From positions 1 through 45,572 of the forward strand of contig JAFQVS010000036.1 in assembly GCA_017407905.1 (NCBI GenBank): DNA of 45,572 nucleotides, given 5' to 3'. The notes beneath the pieces are model-generated. The model was not told where the DNA came from, did not search any database, and was given only the letters and a program-made list of their open reading frames with translations. Each line of letters begins with the position of its first letter. Within the stretch, counting starts at the first letter, position 1. This stretch comes from Bacteroidaceae bacterium (GTDB lineage: Bacteria > Bacteroidota > Bacteroidia > Bacteroidales > Bacteroidaceae). The position numbers and the translations under genes are program-made. Positions 26,049 to 33,312 of this stretch are shown here, in pieces.

Positions 26049-27494
26049 TTACTCCCCGGCCTCGGGCAGCGGAACATACTGAAAGCAGCCAGCATCGGCA
26101 AGCGTGTCGGGACGCTCGACGCCGTCAAGGTCGTATCGCAGCGCGGCAGAGTACTCTTTGGCCGCAATGCCACGAGCCGAGGCACTGTCGGTCAGATGAA
26201 AATCGTATTTAAAGTTATCGTGGTCGATGAGCGCAAAATGTTGCGCCGCAAAGGGAGTATTCTCCTTATCGTCGAAGAAATTATTCACAAAGCAACTGTC
26301 GCCCTCGTTCACGGTATTCAGGAGCGACGAGCAGAAAAAATAGTTGCGCGCATCGGGTACACTGTCGCCGAGCGTCGAAAGATTGCCCATAATTTCATCG
26401 GTGCGCGACCCCTCGACGATACAATTGGCAAAGAGCGCCTCGCGCAGCGGTGCGGGCCGTCCCTCGATGGAATTATGCAGCGTCAGTGCAACGTCGCGCT
26501 GTTTCCACACGTAGAAATTAGCTATCGTGCAGTGCACGAACCGCACGCTTCCGCCCACCACCTTCACACAGTTGCCTCGGGCATTGGCAATGAGCGAATT
26601 TGTTACATCCACACGCGCCATAATAGTCTCAAGGGCGTTACCGTCGAAATTCTCGATGCGCGACGCATCCACCCTAAGGCGCTGCACGGCTGTGTCGCCC
26701 TCGGCCACCCTTATGCCATACTTTGCGCTGTGAATATCGCAGTGCGAGAAAATATTTCCGTTGCTTGTCGAGTCGATGGTTACTCCGCCCCACTGTCCCG
26801 GGATACGGTCGTAAGGCAGATAGCTGAACATATTATCGGTGCGGTCGCCACGGAAGACAATAGGCCTCTCGCGAGTACCCTCGGCCTTTATTGTGCCGCG
26901 CACGATGAGCTCGACGTCCTTATGGAAATAGAGCGTTGCACCCGGCTCTATGGTGAGCGTTGCACCCTCGGCCACCAGCAGGCTGTCGTACACCACATAA
27001 TGGCCCGGCGCAATTACAGCATCCTCGTCGAATTGCACCCCGCGCAGGAATTTAACGTCGCGTCCGTAGGCCAGCAAAGCAACATACTGATGCACGCCGC
27101 TCTCAAGAGTAAATTGCAGCGAGTCGCTCACCACGAGCGGCACCCCTGCCCCATTCTTGTCGAGATTGGCACCCACAAACACATACATACTATCCTTTTC
27201 GCGTATCTCGACGTCGCTGACAACGTCGGCCGACTGCCCATCGACATTTATAAAAAAGCCCGTCGCGCCGCGCATCAGCTTCACACTGCTCAGTCTGAGC
27301 GACGAGCCGTTGCGATTATATACCTTCATCACCGCCGTAGGCGAGCCGACAGTGGTAAAAAGCGTGTCGAACAGTATTGTGTCGCACGAAAATTCGAGCC
27401 TCAGCGACGGATTAGTCGAAAAATCGGCCTCCTCGCTGCAAGAAGCCGCGAGAAGAGCCGACAACATTATGAAACAAAATATAATCTTTCTCAT
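26049..27494 (-). CDS. Right-handed parallel beta-helix lipoprotein
   Basis: The 481-residue protein begins at the ATG at 27494 (a TTG one codon earlier is possible). It has a lipoprotein signal RKIIFCFIMLSALLAASC with lipidated Cys19. An Ig-like N-terminal part (about 25-155) is followed by a beta-helix region (about 165-400) with regularly spaced strands such as LTIEPGATLYFHKDVELIV, FSHCDIHSAKYGIRVAEG and VRFVHCTIANF. These resemble pectate-lyase-like 'poly-G beta-helix' surface proteins. No catalytic residues could be assigned. It is probably anchored at the outer membrane. It lies 136 bases downstream of the dipeptidase gene on the same strand. Confidence 0.8.
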   Translation of the reverse strand: MRKIIFCFIMLSALLAASCSEEADFSTNPSLRLEFSCDTILFDTLFTTVGSPTAVMKVYNRNGSSLRLSSVKLMRGATGFFINVDGQSADVVSDVEIREKDSMYVFVGANLDKNGAGVPLVVSDSLQFTLESGVHQYVALLAYGRDVKFLRGVQFDEDAVIAPGHYVVYDSLLVAEGATLTIEPGATLYFHKDVELIVRGTIKAEGTRERPIVFRGDRTDNMFSYLPYDRIPGQWGGVTIDSTSNGNIFSHCDIHSAKYGIRVAEGDTAVQRLRVDASRIENFDGNALETIMARVDVTNSLIANARGNCVKVVGGSVRFVHCTIANFYVWKQRDVALTLHNSIEGRPAPLREALFANCIVEGSRTDEIMGNLSTLGDSVPDARNYFFCSSLLNTVNEGDSCFVNNFFDDKENTPFAAQHFALIDHDNFKYDFHLTDSASARGIAAKEYSAALRYDLDGVERPDTLADAGCFQYVPLPEAGE

Positions 27495-27633
27495 CAATCT
27501 TCGTAATATAATTATTTATAAGCTGCTTAAATCCCTTATAAAAAGATGTATCAAGGCCGCGAAATTACACAGCCGGCAATCGTTGCAGCCCCTATTCTCG
27601 CGCAGCCTCATATATAACGAAGATTTTCAAAAA

Positions 27634-29091
27634 TTATTGTTTTACGGGAGCATTCTCCAATATCGCCACAAGATGCTGCCAGAAGCGCTCGGTCGAGGGG
27701 ATATTCAGTTTCTCGTCGGGCGAGTGCACTCCGCGCATTGTGGGACCGAAAGAAATCATATCAAGATGGGGTGCTTTTTCGAGGAAAAGTCCGCACTCCA
27801 ATCCCGCGTGGATGGCCTTAATCTTAGCCTCGCCACCGAACAGACGCGAATATTGCTCGCAGGCCACCTTCAGAATCTCGGAATTTACATTGGGCTTCCA
27901 GCCGGGATAATGCCCCTTTGTGGTAACCGTTGCCCCGGCAAGCTCGAAGGCCATACGCACGGTGTCCGACACGTCGTCGCGCGACGACTCGATGGAGCTT
28001 CTCTGGCTCGTTGTTACCTTAATCATATTATCCGTGCGGCGCACCGATGCAAGATTACTCGACGTCTCGACAAGGCCGGGAACATCCTTGCTCATCGCAA
28101 ATACACCGTTAAAGACAGCGTGCAGTGATTTTAGAAGCGCCCGCGTGCACTCCTTGTCTATTGCGTGCGACACAGGGTCGGCACTCTGAAGCTGTAGCCT
28201 CATCTCGGGGTCGGTTGCAGCATACTCCTGCTCGACCTCGGCTGCAAAGATATTAAAATCGACCCTCACACTCTCCTTATCCTTTGAAGGAACGGCAAAC
28301 GACGCCCACGCATCGCGCGGAATTGCATTATGCAGGCTGCCGCCGTCAATGTCGCACAGATAAAATTCATATTTCTCAGCCACGCGGCACAGGAAGCGTG
28401 CAAGCAGTTTGTTGGCATTGGCGCGTCCCTTGTTTATATCGTCGCCCGAGTGTCCACCCGTCAGACGCAGCACCTCGGCCTTCATAAAGAAGAGGTCGCC
28501 TCCTATAGGCTCGCAGATGTAATTAAAATCGGCATAATTGCACACACCGCCGGCACAGCCGATGAAAATCTCGCCCTCATCCTCGGAGTCGAGGTTAATG
28601 AGAATATCGCCCTGAAGCAATTTTGCATCAAGCGCCTCGGCTCCTGTGAGGCCCGTCTCCTCATCTATTGTAAAGAGGCAGTTAACAGGGCCGTGCTTCA
28701 ACGTATTATCGGCCAGCAGAGCCATTCCCGCAGCAACGCCTATGCCGTTATCGGCGCCCAGCGTCGTACCATCGGCGCGCAGCCACTCGCCATCGACAAT
28801 CAGCTTTATTGCGTCCTTAGAAAAATCGTGCTCGACGTCCTTACGCTTGTCGCACACCATATCCATATGCCCCTGTAGGATAATAGTTTTTCTATCCTCG
28901 TAACCGGGCGAAGCAGGCTTTTTAATGAGCACATTACCAACCTCGTCGGCAATGGTCTCAAGACCCAAACTCTTGCCAAAATCCTGCAAGAAACGCGAAA
29001 TTTGCTCCTCGTGTTTCGATGCGTGCGGAATCTCACATATTTGCTCAAAATAGTCGAATACCATCTGAGGCTTCAAATTCAATTTTCCCAT
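27634..29091 (-). CDS. pepD: Aminoacyl-histidine dipeptidase (M20C family)
   Basis: The 485-residue protein matches the length of PepD/carnosinase-like enzymes. Zn and catalytic residues are visible in QGHMDMVC (His75, Asp77), GADNGIGVA (bridging Asp114), TIDEETGL (catalytic Glu144 and Zn-ligand Glu145) and NLDSEDEG. Further C-terminal landmarks are AIHAGLECGLF and TMRGVHSPDE. It hydrolyses Xaa-His and other dipeptides in the cytoplasm. The start MGKLNLKPQMVFDYF matches the family. Its upstream region (29092-29225) abuts array A, whose palindromic -7 boxes could in principle also fire toward it. Confidence 0.95.
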   Translation of the reverse strand: MGKLNLKPQMVFDYFEQICEIPHASKHEEQISRFLQDFGKSLGLETIADEVGNVLIKKPASPGYEDRKTIILQGHMDMVCDKRKDVEHDFSKDAIKLIVDGEWLRADGTTLGADNGIGVAAGMALLADNTLKHGPVNCLFTIDEETGLTGAEALDAKLLQGDILINLDSEDEGEIFIGCAGGVCNYADFNYICEPIGGDLFFMKAEVLRLTGGHSGDDINKGRANANKLLARFLCRVAEKYEFYLCDIDGGSLHNAIPRDAWASFAVPSKDKESVRVDFNIFAAEVEQEYAATDPEMRLQLQSADPVSHAIDKECTRALLKSLHAVFNGVFAMSKDVPGLVETSSNLASVRRTDNMIKVTTSQRSSIESSRDDVSDTVRMAFELAGATVTTKGHYPGWKPNVNSEILKVACEQYSRLFGGEAKIKAIHAGLECGLFLEKAPHLDMISFGPTMRGVHSPDEKLNIPSTERFWQHLVAILENAPVKQ

Positions 29092-29225
29092 AATCTTTAT
29101 ATCTTTTTGTTAATTTATATTAAAGCATAATCCTTATTTGTAAAATAATATTAAATACTTCTGTTTTAGGTACTATTTTTTGATTTTTTACATCATATAA
29201 TAACCAAAAAGGTCGATAAATGTAG

Positions 29226-29402
29226 TATCTTTGCACTTACGCGCGAAGATAGACTGCGCTCGCCTTGTAAAAGACCGAAGTAAACTTCGTTTTTTCAGCC
29301 TGATTGTTACTATCTTTGCGCTTACGCGCGAAGATAGACTGCGCTCGCCGAAAAAAAATAAAGTAAACTTTATTTTTCTTGCTCGCTTGTTACTATCTTT
29401 GC
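29226..29402 (+). repeat. Array A: two full units plus a third promoter box, about 84-bp period
   Basis: Three TATCTTTG boxes occur at 29226, 29311 and 29394 (spacing 85 and 83). After the first two, 29226-29264 and 29311-29349 are nearly identical (39 bases, one difference at the tenth base). Each box begins a 26-base palindrome (for example 29311-29336: TATCTTTGCGC, TTAC, GCGCGAAGATA). Between boxes is a small hairpin with loop TAAA: CGAAG/CTTCG (29276-29289) followed by six T, and AAAAATAAAG/CTTTATTTTT (29354-29377). The array points toward the gene at 29521 on the plus strand. A mirror-oriented relative is at 32910-33089. Confidence 0.85.
29394..29401 (+). promoter_or_regulatory. Third -7 box of array A, probable promoter of the small membrane protein/ompH operon
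   Basis: TATCTTTG is a full match to TAnnTTTG and is the last box before the gene start at 29521, leaving a leader of about 110 bases. No clean TTTG occurs 20 bases upstream; the space is the T-rich arm of the preceding hairpin and CTTGCTCGCTTGTTAC. Confidence 0.6.
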
Positions 29403-29520
29403 ACCACTTTTGCGACGATGGCACTGCTATCATTAGCAAAGATATTCAAACCTTTTCAAAATAGAGTAAAAAAGAGCAATTATTTTTATTCTATTTTGCA
29501 GCTTGTAAATACTACAAACA

Positions 29521-29748
29521 ATGTTAAAGACTTTAATGTTTGCACTGATAATAATAGCAATCAGCTTCATTTTATTATCAATAACAATAATAATAAAGAA
29601 AAACGGCCGCTTCCCCAACACCCACGTCAGCGGAAACAAAGGATTGCGCAAGAGAGGCATAAAATGTGCCCAATCGCAAGACCGTGACGCCCGTCGCCCC
29701 AACCCTATGGCCGTAAGTGAGAGCAGTAAACAAAGAAACAATAATTAA
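29521..29748 (+). CDS. Small conserved membrane protein
   Basis: The 75-residue protein has one N-terminal membrane helix (about 3-26, MFALIIIAISFILLSITIII). A short positively charged region with the pattern NGRFPNTHVSGNKGLRKRG and then CAQSQD follows. I recall similar small proteins with a F-P/A-N-T-H-x-G-x-N-K-x-x-x-K-R-G-I-x-C signature across Bacteroidales, but cannot verify this without a search. Topology predicts a short periplasmic N-terminus or signal anchor with a cytoplasmic tail. It begins the operon with the OmpH-like gene, 9 bases away, so envelope biogenesis is a reasonable guess. The function is unknown. Confidence 0.75.
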   Translation: MLKTLMFALIIIAISFILLSITIIIKKNGRFPNTHVSGNKGLRKRGIKCAQSQDRDARRPNPMAVSESSKQRNNN

Positions 29749-29757
29749 AAATAAACT

Positions 29758-30348
29758 ATGAAAAGATTCAATTTAGCAGCAATTGCAGCATTATCAATTC
29801 TCCTGTTCGTTCAGTGCGGTGGCAACACCGGTAACCAAGCAGCAACAGTAGCTGCGCCGGCTGCGACAGTAGAAGGCGGCCTCAAAATTGCTTATGTAAA
29901 CATCGACACACTCCTCAACAACTACAATTTCTCGGTAACACTGCGCAACGAGATGCTGCGTAAGGGCGAGAATATGCGTATGACACTCAGCGAGAAGGGT
30001 AAGGCCATACAGGCTGATATGGAGGACTTCCAGCGCAAGGTCGAGAACAACGTATATGCCACACGTCAGCGTGCCGAGGAAGAGCAGGCCCGCATAATCA
30101 AGAGCCAAGAGGACTATGCACGCCTCGAACAGCGCCTTGTAAATGAGCTTTCGGCCGAGGAGCAGAAGAACAACATTGCACTGCGCGACTCTATCAACAA
30201 TTTCCTCACCGAGTACAACAAGGCACACGGCTACGACCTCATCCTCAGCAAAATGGCCGATAACATTCTGCTGGCAAACGAGGCACTCGACATCACCAAA
30301 GAGGTAATCGAGGGACTGAACGAGCGCTATCAAGGAAGCGAGAAATAA
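29758..30348 (+). CDS. OmpH/Skp-family periplasmic chaperone-like lipoprotein
   Basis: The 196-residue protein has a signal ending LLFVQCGG (possible lipidated Cys20, though Gln at -1 is unusual). The mature part starts LKIAYVNIDTLLNNY, the OmpH N-terminal strand. It continues with a long charged alpha-helical hairpin (about 65-140: ADMEDFQRKVENNVYATRQR onward) and ends with YDLILSKMADNILLANEALDIT, the returning strand. This is the Skp/OmpH fold, which holds unfolded outer-membrane proteins in the periplasm. If Cys20 is lipidated, the protein would be membrane-tethered. It is followed by a strong terminator, so thioredoxin downstream may have separate expression. Confidence 0.9.
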   Translation: MKRFNLAAIAALSILLFVQCGGNTGNQAATVAAPAATVEGGLKIAYVNIDTLLNNYNFSVTLRNEMLRKGENMRMTLSEKGKAIQADMEDFQRKVENNVYATRQRAEEEQARIIKSQEDYARLEQRLVNELSAEEQKNNIALRDSINNFLTEYNKAHGYDLILSKMADNILLANEALDITKEVIEGLNERYQGSEK

Positions 30349-30382
30349 TCCCGAACAATAGCGAGACAAAAAACATTTATAT

Positions 30383-30426
30383 AACAAGAGGGGGCGGTTT
30401 TTTTAAAGCGTCCCCTCTTGTTTTTT
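30383..30426 (+). terminator. Intrinsic terminator after the OmpH-like gene
   Basis: Arms AACAAGAGGGG (30383-30393) and CCCCTCTTGTT (30412-30422) pair perfectly, followed by T (30421-30426). The thioredoxin start is only 25 bases beyond, so its promoter must lie in or near this terminator, or it is transcribed by read-through. Confidence 0.85.
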
Positions 30427-30450
30427 ACAAGAAGAATAAAAAGAAGCATT

Positions 30451-30747
30451 ATGGAAAAATTCAGCGACATAATTATGAGCGAAAAGCCCGTGCTTGTCGA
30501 TTTTTATGCACAATGGTGCGGCCCCTGCAAAGCAATGGCCCCCGTACTCGAAAGCCTCAAGCAACAGCTGGGCGAGAAAATACGCATAATAAAAATTGAC
30601 ATCGACCGCAACAGCGCAATGGCCGACACATACTCGGTGCGCTCGGTGCCCACACTCATCCTCTACAAAAAGGGCAATATTGTATGGAGGGCAAGCGGCG
30701 CGCGCGGCGCCGACGAGCTAAAAAAGATAATTTCGCAATATATCTGA
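30451..30747 (+). CDS. trxA: Thioredoxin
   Basis: The 98-residue protein starts at ATG 30451, which gives MEKFSDIIMSEKPVLVDFYA; an open frame upstream crosses the preceding terminator. The redox site is WCGPCK (Cys23, Cys26), followed by IKIDIDRN and the cis-Pro loop SVPTLILYK (about 70-78). There is no signal peptide, so it acts in the cytoplasm as a disulfide reductase. It is slightly shorter than E. coli TrxA. A strong bidirectional terminator follows 11 bases after the stop. Since bacteria usually carry several thioredoxins, the symbol is a family-level assignment. Confidence 0.9.
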   Translation: MEKFSDIIMSEKPVLVDFYAQWCGPCKAMAPVLESLKQQLGEKIRIIKIDIDRNSAMADTYSVRSVPTLILYKKGNIVWRASGARGADELKKIISQYI

Positions 30748-30757
30748 GACTCCACAA

Positions 30758-30803
30758 AAAACAGATTCGCCTGCACTTTTTGTGGTGCAGGCGAATCTGT
30801 TTT
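30758..30803. terminator. Bidirectional terminator between thioredoxin and the beta-helix lipoprotein
   Basis: A perfect 19-bp stem (30758-30776 with 30785-30803) has A/T ends, giving a T-run on both strands. It ends one base before the stop codon of the convergent gene at 30805, so it can end both transcripts. Confidence 0.9.
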
Positions 30804-30804
30804 A

Positions 30805-32832
30805 TTATCTGACAGGGGCCCATCCATTCGCAGGCAGATTATCCTCGTTATACCCCTCATCGGCAATATTAAAAGGCGGTGGAGGAGGCATCGGGTGGCC
30901 GCCATTATCGCCAGCAAAAGGCGGTGGCGGAGGAGGCATCGGGTGGCCGCCATTATCGCCGGCAGCCAATTTATCCAAGAAACGCACCGAGCCATCGGCC
31001 GAGACAACAGCCAACAGTTGCTGCTGTCGCCACGAGAGAGCAGACGAATCATCCACCCTACCCCCCTCGAAGAGGCCGTTGCCCAAATTCTTTGCACCGC
31101 TAACACTGTCGCACAGAACAAAAGAGTAGCTCTGCCCCACACTCATCTGCGGCGACGAGAATGTTACGGCGCCACCCACAAGGCTGCGCGGCAGACGATA
31201 GGCATAAAGCACCGCACCGTCGGCACTGCACAGAGCCGCATATTTTCCACGCTCAAGCTCGCTGCCCACACAAGCCGCGACAGGCTGCTCGGTTGCCTGC
31301 GCACGCGGAAGCGTCGGAGCGGGGCCCATCGTGCCACCAACAGCCACAAGCACGCCTCCCGTAACGTCGAAGCGCGCATCGCCGTCAACGTCCACCCCCT
31401 GCTCGGGAGCATTGCCGCCATTGGCCACCACAATCCCCCCTCTGAGGCTTATACAAGCGTTACCATCTATTCCGTCGTTGGCCACCGAATAGGCATACAG
31501 GCGTCCGCCGTCGATGATAATATCGCCGCCGGCATTCAGCGCATCGTCAAAAGCAAAAATATTTATAGCGGCGTTGCCACCGATGAACATATTCCGTTTA
31601 GACTCCACCCCCTCGCTGCGCTGCCCCTTTCCAAAGACACGAACGTCAATTGCGCCGCCGCGGATAATGAGCACACTGTCGCACTTAATACCCTTAGCCG
31701 AGGAGTGAGCGTCGGGCTCCTCGGGGTGCTGCACGTCGTTGCCACGGTTCAGCACCGCGAGTATTCCACCGTCGATGCGCATTACACCGTCGCAATTCAT
31801 ACCCTTTCCACCATCTGCACTGTTCACCAGCGTAACGCAGGCGTTGCGCATATATGTGTGCGTGCCGCTTTTAATGCACGAGGCCGAGGTATAATCGGCT
31901 TTTTTGGGCGAGAAGATAGGCTCGCCGCTTGTCTCCACATTCAGATAACCGTCCATTAGATAGACAGCACCCTTTGAATTTATTCCTCGGGCGGCCGCAC
32001 CGCTGCTCTTAATCTCGACGTTACCGCCGTATAGGTAGAAATTACGCGCCTGAACACCGTCGCCCTTTTCGCGCTCGGCCTCGACCTTGATATTTCCGCC
32101 CAGCACCACCAAGCTGCCACGCTTCGACTTAAAAGCATCGCGCGCCCCGGATACAAAAATATTTCCATCGGCCACCACAATGCCGCTATCGGCAACAATG
32201 GCATCAGTGGCAGCCCCCTCGACCGCAAAATTCTTGTTATTCAATATCATACGGCCCGAGCAGTGGATGCCGCTCATCCTCCGGCCCTTGAGCGCGATAC
32301 TGCCGCCGCACACCACCGCATTGCCGTTGATGCGTATGGCAGCTGAATTTTTCGCCACATACTCGCCCTCAGCCGCGGCAGCATCCATTATATAATTGGG
32401 GCGCCCCTCGGCCGCACACAGAAACACCCCACCCGGAGCATTTATTGTCATTGCATTACCCCGTTGCGAGAAGAGCATCAGAGCATCCATCGACACAAGC
32501 ACCTCGGCGCCGCTTGTTAGGGTAAACGAGCCATCGCCCGCCTCGCCACGAAGCATAAAATGCACCCCCTCGGCGCTGCTGCTCACAGCAACCTTCGCCC
32601 CGCTTACCGTGGCACGAACCCCCTGCGGCAAGGCCGAGAGGACAACAGTGTCGCCCTTATACTCAACATCCACACACGCGGGGAAGCTATCCACACACAG
32701 CTGCGCACTCAGTGGCAGCGTCGGAACCTCGGCGGGAATATCGGGAATAACAGCCTCAATATAGGCTTTTTTATCGCCACAAGCTACCGACAGCACCGCC
32801 ATCAGAAAGAGAAATATTCTTGTCAAACGCAT
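30805..32832 (-). CDS. Beta-helix carbohydrate-binding-type lipoprotein (Cthe_2159-like)
   Basis: A 675-residue lipoprotein (MRLTRIFLFLMAVLSVAC, Cys18). Residues about 90-490 are a long run of short repeats with alternating hydrophobic/Gly-Asn-Asp turns such as AIRINGNAVVCGGSIALKG, KGDGVQARNFYLYGGNVEI and GIKCDSVLIIRGGAIDVRV. This is typical of the right-handed beta-helix of the 'carbohydrate-binding domain-containing' Cthe_2159 family, which binds acidic polysaccharides such as polygalacturonate and calcium. The C-terminus has a tandem repeat, AGDNGGHPMPPPPPPF twice (about 625-655), and ends GWAPVR. The direct DNA repeat in 30870-30960 encodes it. The ligand is unknown. Array B points at its promoter region. 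Confidence 0.78.
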   Translation of the reverse strand: MRLTRIFLFLMAVLSVACGDKKAYIEAVIPDIPAEVPTLPLSAQLCVDSFPACVDVEYKGDTVVLSALPQGVRATVSGAKVAVSSSAEGVHFMLRGEAGDGSFTLTSGAEVLVSMDALMLFSQRGNAMTINAPGGVFLCAAEGRPNYIMDAAAAEGEYVAKNSAAIRINGNAVVCGGSIALKGRRMSGIHCSGRMILNNKNFAVEGAATDAIVADSGIVVADGNIFVSGARDAFKSKRGSLVVLGGNIKVEAEREKGDGVQARNFYLYGGNVEIKSSGAAARGINSKGAVYLMDGYLNVETSGEPIFSPKKADYTSASCIKSGTHTYMRNACVTLVNSADGGKGMNCDGVMRIDGGILAVLNRGNDVQHPEEPDAHSSAKGIKCDSVLIIRGGAIDVRVFGKGQRSEGVESKRNMFIGGNAAINIFAFDDALNAGGDIIIDGGRLYAYSVANDGIDGNACISLRGGIVVANGGNAPEQGVDVDGDARFDVTGGVLVAVGGTMGPAPTLPRAQATEQPVAACVGSELERGKYAALCSADGAVLYAYRLPRSLVGGAVTFSSPQMSVGQSYSFVLCDSVSGAKNLGNGLFEGGRVDDSSALSWRQQQLLAVVSADGSVRFLDKLAAGDNGGHPMPPPPPPFAGDNGGHPMPPPPPFNIADEGYNEDNLPANGWAPVR

Positions 32833-32909
32833 AATCAGATATTATCCAACTATTAACAAAATAAAGCCCCGCACAATAAAACATTGCAGCGAGACACCTC
32901 CCCGGCCCA

Positions 32910-33089
32910 CGAATATACAAACAAGCGAGCGAAAAATATGAAGTTTACTTCGATATTTTACAGGGGCGAGCGCAGTGTATGTTCGCGCTTTAGCGCAAAT
33001 ACAGCAAGCAAGCGAGCGAAAAATATGAAGTTTACTTCAATATTTTTTACAGCGAGCGCAAAGTATATTCGCGCGACAGCGCAAATATA
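32910..33089 (-). repeat. Array B: inverted relative of array A, 86-bp period
   Basis: On the minus strand boxes TATATTTG (33089-33082), TGTATTTG (33003-32996) and TATATTCG (32917-32910) are exactly 86 bases apart. The first starts a 26-base palindrome (33089-33064: TATATTTGCGC, TGTC-type loop, GCGCGAATATA) like that of array A. Between boxes are GAAGTAAACTTC hairpins (loop TAAA) followed by T-runs (about 33040-33020 and 32952-32935) and the shared CGCTCGCTTG motif. The array reads toward the beta-helix lipoprotein at 32832. The first and second units share GCGCTCGC, GAAGTAAACTTCATATTTTTCGC and CGCTTG parts, so they are direct repeats. Confidence 0.85.
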
Positions 33090-33151
33090 CAATCTTTTTT
33101 AAGAAGCAGCAAAAAAAACGGCCCTTTTTGTAAACAATTTTTATCCAAACT

Positions 33152-33190
33152 AAAAAAAAGAGACCTCGCGAGTATCACTACTGACGAGGC
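33152..33190 (-). terminator. Terminator after aspA
   Basis: On the minus strand GCCTCG (33190-33185) pairs with CGAGGT (33168-33163), one G-T pair, over a 16-base loop, then CTCTTTTTTTT (33162-33152). It lies about 120 bases beyond the aspA stop. Confidence 0.6.
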
Positions 33191-33312
33191 CGAAAGGTTT
33201 TGTTAGGTTTAAACTTCTACTTAACTATTATAACTTAAAAAGAGTTCTAATAATGTATAAGTCATAAAACTGCCACATAATATTTAAATAACATACTAAG
33301 AAAATGTTAAGT

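Larger units (their letters stand above)
29092..29520. other. Intergenic region between pepD and the small membrane protein
   Basis: 429 bases with no credible gene. It contains the AT-rich upstream region of pepD (29092-29225), repeat array A (29226-29402), and a 118-base leader to the small membrane protein. A short frame crossing the array (29231-29464) translates the repeat itself and is not regarded as a gene. Confidence 0.7.
32833..33312. other. Intergenic region between aspA and the beta-helix lipoprotein
   Basis: 480 bases without a credible gene. It contains the leader of the beta-helix gene (32833-32909), array B (32910-33089), an A-rich link, the aspA terminator (33152-33190), and an AT-rich stretch to the aspA stop. 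A short frame at 32884-33102 merely translates the repeats. Confidence 0.7.

Noticed and set aside
29231..29464. Small protein encoded across array A
   Set aside because: The translation follows the repeat units, changes with each unit, and has no independent start signal; the mirrored frame in array B (32884-33102) shows the same artefact.
29226..33089. The arrays as CRISPR arrays
   Set aside because: Only two full units per array, no constant spacer length of the usual 30 bases, no spacer diversity and no cas genes nearby. The repeats contain promoter boxes and hairpins instead.
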